Shown here in pieces: positions 56,086-64,000 of a stretch of 64,000 nt of DNA. Made by a program: the position numbers and the translations under genes. Each line of letters begins with the position of its first letter. The first letter of the stretch is position 1. The DNA is from Heterocephalus glaber (lineage: Eukaryota; Chordata; Mammalia; Rodentia; Bathyergidae). Under the pieces are notes generated by a model. That model did no database searches and was not told the DNA's origin. It worked only from the letters and a program-made list of their open reading frames with translations. The stretch is taken from the NCBI RefSeq assembly GCF_000247695.1, contig NW_004624882.1, positions 2,732,094-2,796,093 of the forward strand, given 5' to 3'.

Positions 56086-56524
56086 TACATTTAATTTACC
56101 AAAAATTTTTGTTAAAGATTCCAGCATCTTATGATCACACATGAAATGTTTTTTCTTTTTCCTTTTATAGGACTCATGGAAACATGTACTATGTAGAATT
56201 TGACTAGTCCTGAATTACTCATTCAGACATTTCTGAAAATAGGCAGTTTTGTTTTATAAGGGTTTTCCCAATAAAAAATGACAGGGTGATTTTTTTCCAA
56301 ATAACTTGCATTCTGGAAAATTCAGAGGGCTGAGATTGAAGCCTATTATTGGAATAAAGAAATATATGTAGTGTTTTAAAGAAAAAAGTCCTAAACACTG
56401 GGCAAGCCTAGAGGGCTAACTCACACCTCTCATTCTCTCGAGGAGGCTCTTCTATGCCTTCTGTAGACTAGGATAGTTCACAAAAAGCGAAACTATCTTG
56501 TAGGGGTTCTCCAGAGAGAGAGAG
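56086..56524. other. Unassigned sequence
   Basis: No gene; a short GA run at 56514-56526. Confidence 0.45.
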
Positions 56525-56765
56525 AGTGAGATTGTGTGCTGGCTCTGCTCTCAGACTCCCTGCAGTCAAATCTATGCTTTACCATTACTCACCAGACTAG
56601 CTGACTTTGGTTATGTTCCCAACATCTCAGTTTCCTCCTCTATAAAATGGTGATAAGAACAATAATTACCTTGCAGGGCTGTGAAAATAATTACAAGGAA
56701 AATCCCTGTGCACTATTAATATAGCATCCTGCACACAGGAAAGTGCCCAGTCAGTAATGTGTCAT
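56525..56765 (+). mobile_element. MIR SINE
   Basis: 'gtgtgctggctctgctctcagactccc', 'tcagtttcctcctctataaaatggtgata', 'ttaccttgcagggctgtgaaaataat', 'cacaggaaagtgcccagtcagtaa' follow MIR in sense orientation. Confidence 0.88.
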
Positions 56766-56879
56766 TTAGCACAAACATTTGTTATCCAAAAGTTTTCTTT
56801 GTTCTAATTTGTAAGTTTTCATATCTCTAGCTAAGCAGCATGTCATATATGAAAGTTTTGGAGAAAGTTTATTGTTTGT

Positions 56880-57680
56880 GTGTTATTTTAAACAAATCAG
56901 TGGTTTTAAGTATAATCAAAGATATGTGCAACCTTCACCACAACTTTAGAACACTTTGCTCATCTTAAAATAAAACCTCATCTTTAACCTCTTATTTCCT
57001 CCTTTATCTGTCCAACTAGCCAGCCATAAATAACCACTAATCTACTTTCTGTCTCTATGGACATTTCATATACAATGGAATCATACAATATTTGACCGTT
57101 TATGATTAGCTTCTTTCATGTACCTTGATGTTTTCAAGATTCACTCATATCATAGCAAGTATCAATGCTTCATTTTTATGGCCAAATAATACTCCACTAT
57201 ATGGACCTAACACACTTTGTATATCCATTCATCCTTGGATGGACATTTGAGTTGTTTTCACCTTTTGGCTATATGGAATACTATTGCAATGAACCTTCAT
57301 GTACATCTTTTTGTTTGTACATATGTTTTCACTTCTCTTGGCTATGCATCTAGTAGTGGAATCATTAGTTCATATTCCATTTGAGGAATTGTCACACTGT
57401 TTTCCTTCCCATTAGCAGCGCATTAATGTTCCAATTTCTCCACACCCTTGCTAACCTTATTACCAAGTATCTTTTTTTATTATAATCATGCTGCTAAATG
57501 TGAAGTGATATTTTAACTTGGTTATGATTTGCATTTCCCTGATGACTAATTATGTCAACTATCTTTTCATGTGATCTTTAGTTTTTAGTGTTTCTCTTTG
57601 GGAAAATATCTATTCAGATCTTTTGTCTTTTGTCAATTTAAAATTGATTTGTCTTTTCAGTGATCAAGTTGTAACACTGA
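56880..57680 (-). mobile_element. Old L1M 3' region, reverse (0.8 kb)
   Basis: 'gatatgtgcaaccttcaccacaac', 'aaccactaatctactttctgtctctatgg', 'tccattcatccttggatggacatttg', 'gctatgcatctagtagtggaatc', 'atgatttgcatttccctgatgac' run through the reversed L1M 3' UTR and ORF2 end. Short frames in it are decayed. Confidence 0.92.
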
Positions 57681-60587
57681 CCATTTTTATTGATACCTAC
57701 TCTCTGGCAAATCAGTGCTGCTCATGTTTATTTGTGCACACAAATATCCTGTGGGTCTGGCTAAAAGGTAAATTGTGGGGCAGTAGGTCCCTTGTGGGAT
57801 TTGAGGGTCTACACATTGGAATAATCTCAGATGGTTATTTGTGAATCCTAGTTCAAGTATTAAATACACTGTGTAAAATGCTTTAGGATTGGCTTCTTGT
57901 GTATTACTTACAAACACAAAGCCTACATTTTATTTCTTCTGTCCTCGCTTCAGTTCCCCAAATGGTACTACTCAAGAAATGGAAGAGCTATGTAATCTTT
58001 TCCTTTTTAAAGACAGCCAACAGTTTAAACATCCAAAAATAATAATTTTACTTTCCTCTGAAATAATTGTTTACAATTTGAAGTACTTAGAAACAGTATT
58101 TGCCAAATGACAAACTGAATTTACTTGTGCATTTTAAATAGTTTTGTCTACAGATATATCTGTACATCCTGGATTTTCTACTACTTATCTATTAGTTTTT
58201 GCCCTTTTTTGAAAACAGTTTGAAGTAGAGTTTCCTTTTATTAGAAAAATGCCCCTCTTCTGTCAAACTCATCCTCTTTGTTCACGGATTATCAGGGGGC
58301 TTTGAAATGGTGCAGGAACAAAGGGGAGCAACACCAGTTGAGCCACCTGGATTCGCAGAGGCAGTGGGCAACGTATGTCTCATAGATGTATGTATGTGGC
58401 TATGATCCGGGCAGTGTCTCAGCAAAATACAGTTGTATTGTCTCCAGGGACTTAATTCCCTCCACAGCGTGACGGGGCATAGAAACACAAAGTTCGGAAA
58501 TGAAGAATTCAACTGTGAACCTTAGAGATTTGTTCAAATGAGTTGTTTCCTTCTTTTTCTTTCTATTTTCATTTTTGTTTTTGTTGTCATCATTCTTATA
58601 GATACCTCACCTACCCCAGGAGATGACGTTTCACTTTCAAGGGGATTCTCCTGGCATTTAGTGAGTCTCTACAGTAGTTAATGATAGTTGCGGTGGCTGG
58701 TAGTATAATTTGGAGGTGCTTTCTATTCTGTTGCTGAGATATTAAAATGGAAAATATGTGCCCAGAAATGATTTCTCTAGGGATGCGCATACATGGTTAC
58801 AGGTCATAATGGGCCTGTCAACATTTTCTCCTCTGCCCTTACTCAGGGGAGATTTTGTCTCCTGACGCAGTTTTGAATGAGGGTTTCACAAGTGCTGATC
58901 CCCGTACCTTTTACAGTAAAATATTTGCCCAGATGAAGTCATCGCCTTTGGAATTTGATATTTCCCTCAGAAAATACAGCAAACCCACATGTTGTGTAGA
59001 CTCATAATAATTCATGTGCAGATACCTTTCAGGCAGCTGGAGCTGTTGGGAATTTTCTGGATTATAGCTTTTGAGAAGATAGGCGGGCTGGAGCTCTGCC
59101 TACAAAAGAAGTGGCTCTTAGAGGATGTGCCAGATGTGAGGGTGAAAAGCACTATGGGAAATGGGCTCATTGATAGTTAATCAAGTTCTTATTTCTTAGC
59201 CCTTTTAATAACTAGCTACATACATTGATAAAATATTTCCTTTGAAGCAATGAGACTATATTAAAATTTATCTTTAGTAGTTATCATTTGTAACTATATA
59301 ATATAGTATTATATATGTTTGTATATATTATATATAAAAATATATTTATTTTATACATTACTATATAGTATTATTTTACAGGTAACATCATGAGACTGAT
59401 TTGTCATCTTCTCCATACTTCTTAGCTCGGATCACAAGTAGAGATGCTTCATAATCTGTCTTTGAAGTTGTTTTCTTTTTCCAGTGAACCGATTCTTGTC
59501 CAAAAGTTTCTCTAAGGAAAGTTCCCTTGACTAGAAGTGGCTTCTTTGATTTTGAAAGCAAAAAAAAATGTTGAGGTGCACAGAGTGGAAGGGCTAGCCT
59601 GCCATTTGGGAAATAACATCCCTTTATTTCAATAGCGGAGTCTCTGCTTTGTTATCCACTGGGCCTAGGAGATGGGGTAGGAATGCCTGTGCCTGGCTGC
59701 TGGAACCCTAGGCTGAGCACAGCAATGATGTCTTTGTATCTTTCCCACTCTGTACCTCCACTCCTTTAGCTACTTCTTAAAAAAATATATAAAATATCCT
59801 CTTTTTCTTTTCTTCCTTCCTTTTTCCTTCTAAAATTTAGCAAGTGCATTCATCTCTGCTAGAGAGTGTGCCAAGCGTCAGGAAATAAATGTTTTCTTGA
59901 AGCAACGACTATGATATGGTTTCCCAGACAATCATTGGCTGGGGAGCATAAAGGAGGAAATGCAAGTGCAGGCAGAAGGACAAGGATTTTCATTTTAACT
60001 GCATTGAGTTTTAAGAGCTGGAATCATATGTCAATCCTTTGGTACAGTGTGTGACACAAAATGGCGTGAGACACTAACTAAAAGGAAGCCACCTCTGTCT
60101 TCTCCTTTGGTCATGGGATATTAGCTAAACCCATCACCACTCTGAGCCTCTGTTTGCTCTTCTGAAAAGGGATATCTTTGCATAAGATGATTTCAGAAGC
60201 TGCTTCCTCCAGCAGAGTCTGTTAGTACCCGCTACTCATCTTCTGGACATTCACTCTGTGGCAAGTGCTTGCAAAGAACATCTGCAGCTTTTTCTCACGC
60301 TTTCTTTCTGATCATGGGTGCACATGCTGCCACTATGGGGCAAGCTCCAGAAGTGGCAGATAAAGTTAAGGACCCCAGGAACATCTCTCAATTGATGATA
60401 GAAGGGGAGTCAGGGGGCAATTTCGGGGTAAGTCTGAATTGTATTCACCCTGTCTCCAGCGCTTCCCTGCAAGATTGAGCTCAAGTTGTCCTGGGTAATC
60501 GCTGACTTGTTAGCATATGTTTTATTGACTTATTTCCTTTTCCTGTCTCACTTCTTCACTTCCCCACTACAATCTCCTGTTGTTTAG
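57681..60587. other. Mostly single-copy, no gene seen; conserved-looking parts
   Basis: 2.9 kb with few repeats. 58230-59200 keeps several CpGs ('ggattcgcag', 'caacgtatg', 'gatccggg', 'agcgtgacgggg', 'gacgcag') and has no clear repeat. 60075-60230 may be a weak MIR. Frames of 60-76 codons show no domain or splice-linked pattern. Confidence 0.45.
59296..59375 (+). repeat. AT-rich low-complexity, partly palindromic
   Basis: TATAATATAGTATTATATATG ... ACTATATAGTATTATT with near-complementary halves. Probably a decayed (TA)n tract. Confidence 0.75.
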
Positions 60588-61083
60588 AACAATGGTCCCT
60601 GAGCGATGTCCATGTCCTAATCTTGGAATCTGTGGATATGTTACCTTACATGGCAAAAGGGACTTTGCAGATGTGGATTAAAGTAAGGAGCTTGCAAGGT
60701 AAATTAGCCTGGATTACCCAGGTGGAAACAAAGTAATGACAAGGGTCCTTATGGGTAAAAGGAGGAGGCAAGGGAGTCAGATTCAGAGGAGGAGGTATGA
60801 TGACAAAAACAGAGATAGAGACTGGACAATGCTATATTTTTGGCTTTGAAGACAGAGGTAAAGACCTCAAGCCAAGAAATGCAGGTGGCTTCCAGAAGCT
60901 GGAAAAGAGCAGGAGTCAGACTCTCCTCTAGAGCCTCCAGAAGGAATGCAGTCCTGCTGACATTTTAGCACGACAAGACCCATTTTGGACTTCTGACCTC
61001 CTTAACTGTAAGAAAATAAATTTCTTTTGTTTCACAGTGCTAAATGTGTGACAAGTTGTTACACAGCAACAGGAAACTAATAC
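60588..61083 (+). mobile_element. MLT1-type LTR, sense, near full length
   Basis: 'atgtccatgtcctaatcttggaatctgtgg', 'aaaagggactttgcagatgtgg', 'ctggattacccaggtgg', 'cttccagaagctgg', 'ctctcctctagagcctccagaagg', 'aaaataaatttcttttgtttcacag', ends 'aggaaactaatac'. The AATAAA-like polyadenylation signal sits at about 61014. Opposite in orientation to the copy at 31921-32422. Confidence 0.88.
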
Positions 61084-61829
61084 CCCTAGATAAACTATTT
61101 GTCCATGAACCTTTGCTTCAGCATCTGCTTCTGGGAAAATCCAAATTAAGAAACTCCCCAATCTGACATTGTTTGCTTATTTCTATCTCATTAGAATATC
61201 AATGTTTTTCAAAGGTTCAAAAAGCAAATAATAATTGTTTACTTCTATATGCTTGATACTGCTCTAAGTCTATTCATACAAATAAAGTGAGCTCAGCTCT
61301 TTCTTGCATGGAGCTTATAATTTAACAGTGGAAACAAGAAATGCCACAAAAATTCTAGCAAGTGCCTTGTACTGTTGACTGCTTTTTTCTCAATAGTCAA
61401 ACAATCACAAAATTTTGCTAAGAATCCACTGTGCACCTCAGTGAAGGCATCAGAAATGTAAGTATATGTCACACAAAGATGTCATACACAAGTGTTTATT
61501 ATAAATATATGTCATAGTCATTGCCCATAAAAAAGCAAATACTCAAATCTAACTATTAATAAAATGACAGTATCACCCTAAAAGAGGCCAGTCTCATTTT
61601 GTCAGTAAGAAAAAAGAACGGAGAACAGGGAGTTCTAAGGGAACATAATGCAGGGATCCCCTTTTAGGGAACTGAAGAACTGATTTCACCTTCTAGATTC
61701 CCGTAAAAAGCATAGAAGGTTTATTTTGTTTCCAAGGAAATTCTCTGTTGTTTAGCTCCTGAACCATGAGTACATTTTAAAAAGTGAAAATTTACTGCAG
61801 TGTTTTGGCTGTGAACTATACTAAAATAA
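61084..61829. other. Unassigned; weak L2-like patch
   Basis: 61250-61340 ('gatactgctctaagtc ... ttgcatggagcttataattta') hints at a reversed L2/MIR3 end. No gene. Confidence 0.4.
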
Positions 61830-61935
61830 AGTAGAGGTCAGACAAGATATGAGTTCAAATCCTGGATCTGTCACTTCATAAAGTCATGTACTCTCAGGCA
61901 AAAATTTAACTGTTCTGAACTGCAGCTGTTAATTA
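61830..61935 (+). mobile_element. MIR SINE core
   Basis: 'gatatgagttcaaatcctggatctgtcac', 'aaagtcatgtactctcaggcaaaaatttaac' is the MIR central core in sense orientation, truncated at both sides. Confidence 0.8.
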
Positions 61936-62062
61936 ATGACAGTCAAGGAAACCTCTAAAATCAGTCAGCAGATGGAGGCCAGTGCATACTACTGCCCCAA
62001 GTCCTTTTCTATTTTATATCACTGGGCATTTAAGGGAGTAAGCATTGCCAAACTTTTTGGCT

Positions 62063-62206
62063 CAAATTATGCAGTCTTGGGCCAGGGATTTAGCTCAGTG
62101 GTTCTGCCGCCTGCCTCGAAAGCGCAAGGTCCCAAGTTTGATCCCCGGTACCAAAAAAACAAACAAAAAACAAAAAAAAAACCCCAAAAACCAAATTATG
62201 CAATCT
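62063..62206 (+). mobile_element. ID-like tRNA-derived SINE with target duplication
   Basis: The SINE at 62078-62191 reads GGGCCAGGGATTTAGCTCAG (A box) ... AAGTTTGATCCCCGGTACC, then a CAAA/C-rich tail. Duplication CAAATTATGCAGTCT at 62063-62077 and CAAATTATGCAATCT at 62192-62206, one mismatch. Confidence 0.96.
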
Positions 62207-63394
62207 CTCTGTTCTTTTCATTTCTGTTTGCAAGATGCCAAATTCTCTCCTGATCTTCCTTCCTCTTTCTTGCAGTCCCTTGCTACTAAACACAGTCAAG
62301 TGTAACCCACACATGCAACCATTGTAATTCTAAAGGTGCTGCCTCCAAAGGTGTGTGGGGTTCCTTCTAGGTTATCACAGGTAAACATTTTAGCAAGTGT
62401 TTCACTGCTACATAAAGTGAGTCACTAGTCTATCTAATCTCTGACATGTAATCCCTCTCTACCTGTTACCTGATGGCTGAGCCACTTCTAGATTACTAGT
62501 AGGTGTTGGTGATGCCAGTGCCCCTACTTTAATGTTCTAATGTCTCTACTAGTGTAGATCATTGATGCAACACAAAGCTAATTCCAGGACGAACAACCTG
62601 AACATTTCTGCATAACACAAGCTTAGTTTTTATTTGCATTGGAATTGAATCAAGCATTTGAAGGGCAAGTTTCCATGCAAGAATTCAAGGACTCAGGCTT
62701 CTTCCACTGTGTGGAACTTCTAAGTTCAATCTGTATGCTCCATTATATGGCATGAGAAGTGAGAATCCCATAATCCTGACCAGGAGGAGACACATACAAC
62801 CCCTACCTTTGACTAGAATTTTAACCTCTTCATTGACAATAATTCAATCACATAGTACCACCCTAGCTGCAAGGCGGGCAGAGAAATGTAGATCTCAGTT
62901 TAGCACAAATCCTTGATTATCAGCCAGCCATCTCTGCCTCCCCGTCTTTACCTCAAAATGTTGCTGTGTGCATTAAAAATGCAAAATGGATCTAAAAGTT
63001 CCTTCATAGAGTAAGGAGTGTGGTATAAATGGGAGGAATTGATTTCCTCACCTTGTTCCCCAGTAAGAGTGTGTACTCCTGGTTGTTCATGCACTTGGCA
63101 CCTAATAGGTCAAGAGCTTTGATAGATTTGAGCTCTGAATCACCAGGTTTTAACATGTTCTTATAGGAAAGTACCTTTCTAATTTTAAACCCTTGACCTA
63201 AAATTAACTTTTGGAACTTATTTCATAAACTTTGAGGGTACATGTTAATTTTCATTTAATTCGGACTTTATCTTGGGTCATATTTAAAGTACAAACCAAA
63301 CTTACGTATTTGGTTTGCAGTTTTATGTTAATTTCATGTCTTGTCTGTGTGAATATAAGTGAAATTGCTTATGACTTTGAGTTCAGCGTCATTA
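62207..63394. other. Mostly unassigned sequence
   Basis: No gene. The stretch at 62850-62950 has a faint LTR look ('ccctagctgcaaggcgggcagagaaatgtag'), not named. Confidence 0.45.
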
Positions 63395-63488
63395 GTGACA
63401 TTTATTGTGTACTTTGTGTCAGATGCACTCTAGACATGTTAAATCCATTCTCATTTTAATACTCCTGAGAACTCTGCAAGGTACGCAC
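63395..63488 (-). mobile_element. MIR-type SINE remnant, reverse
   Basis: 'tttattgtgtactttgtgtcagatgcactc', 'atccattctcattttaatactcctgagaactctgcaagg' follow the reversed 3' part of MIR. It stops exactly where the MER2-type element begins. Confidence 0.65.
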
Positions 63489-63812
63489 AATTGTCCCTTG
63501 GTGTGGATAGGGGATTAGTTCCAAGACCCCCAAAAATACCAAAATCTTTGGATGCTCAAGACTGATATATAAAATGATATAGTATTTGCATATAATTTAC
63601 ATATATCCTCCTATCCAATTAAATCATCTGTAGATTACTGATAAGACCGTCAGTGATGAAAATGCTATATAAACAAGTTGTTACTGTATTACCTAGGCAA
63701 TAATGACAAGAAGCAAGAGTCTGTACATGTTGGATATGTGTCATATTTTAAAAATATTTTTGATTGGAGGTTGGTTGAATCTGCAGAACCCATGATCTTT
63801 ATTTGATTACTG
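63489..63812 (+). mobile_element. MER2-type Tigger derivative
   Basis: 'ttgtcccttggtgtggataggggattagttcc', 'atctttggatgctcaagac', 'agtatttgcatataatttacatatatcctc', 'caatcatc'-like, 'gacaagaagcaagagtctgtacatgtt', 'ttggttgaatctgcagaaccc' match MER2 / Tigger1-derived MITEs end to end. No transposase. Confidence 0.9.
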
Positions 63813-63837
63813 AGAAAACAAATTTTGAAAAGGTAAC

Positions 63838-64000
63838 TATATTCGTTTTCTATTTCTGTGATACAAACTACCACAAGTGTAGTGGCTGTATTCTATACTG
63901 AAAGCTCTTAGGGAAGAATCTGCTTTCAAGCTTGTTCACATTGGTGGCTAGATTGAGCTCCTCGGACTGTAGGTCTAGGGTGCCTGTTTCTTTGCTGGCT
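63838..64000 (-). mobile_element. MLT1-type LTR, reverse (cut by window end)
   Basis: 'attcgttttctatttctgtgatac', 'taccacaagtgtagtggct', 'gggaagaatctgctttcaagcttg', 'gactgtaggtctagggtgcc' match the reversed start of an MLT1-type LTR. It continues past the window. Confidence 0.75.

Noticed and set aside
1..64000. A novel multi-gene system
   Set aside because: No coding genes, operon-like arrays or structured repeats beyond transposable elements were found on either strand, so claiming a new system would not be supported.

Overview
The window looks like intergenic or deep intronic DNA from a rodent nuclear genome. I find no protein-coding gene, exon series, CpG island, tRNA, rRNA or small RNA gene that I can support. 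The open frames are short (at most about 135 codons), show no recognisable domain, and mostly lie in or antisense to repeats. The organism call rests on the repeats: B1 (7SL-derived) SINEs, an ID-like tRNA-derived SINE ending in GGTACC plus an A-rich tail, rodent-type MaLR LTRs and young L1 3' ends, on a background of old mammalian repeats (MIR, L2, L1M, MLT1-type LTRs, Tigger, hAT/MER5A). The B2/B4-rich look of mouse and rat and the squirrel-type SINE tail are absent. I therefore favour a non-murid, non-sciurid rodent. Beaver-like is a guess from memory of SINE types, not something proved here.

Layout: 1-5.5 kb holds a young L1 fragment, a poorly classifiable probable LTR-retroelement region, an MLT1-type LTR, an ID-like SINE, a Tigger DNA transposon inside an old L1, and an L1 3' end. 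5.5-11.6 kb is mostly single-copy with two simple repeats or SINEs; 11.04-11.52 kb looks like a candidate conserved non-coding segment. 11.6-19.5 kb carries scattered L2, MIR, hAT and L1M remnants. 19.55-22.58 kb is the best-preserved structure: an ERVL-MaLR element in minus orientation with both LTRs, a tRNA-Leu-like primer binding site and a polypurine tract. A younger L1, itself carrying a B1 fragment, has inserted in one of its LTRs, and two B1-type SINEs lie in its interior. 22.6-27.7 kb is L1 and MaLR debris. 30.3-33.3 kb is a 1.6-kb minus L1 interrupted by a B1 with a clear target-site duplication, then an MLT1-type LTR, an ID-like SINE and two hAT elements.

35.7-42.3 kb holds a MaLR LTR with a nested SINE and long CT tract, four ID-like SINEs in all, two MLT-like fragments, a long pure CA repeat and a CpG-retaining single-copy block (41.27-41.77 kb). 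44-57.7 kb is dominated by old L1 fragments, mostly in minus orientation, one with a twin-priming inversion, together with a second Tigger (with TA duplications), MaLR LTRs, MIRs and a B1. 57.7-60.6 kb is largely single-copy. 60.6-64 kb ends with an MLT1-type LTR, MIRs, an ID-like SINE, a MER2-type Tigger derivative and a partial LTR.

Because there are no genes, nothing here forms a pathway. The record is one of layered transposition. All repeat names come from recognising consensus features by eye, so subfamily labels and boundaries are approximate (usually within 10-40 bases) unless a duplication or terminal motif is quoted.
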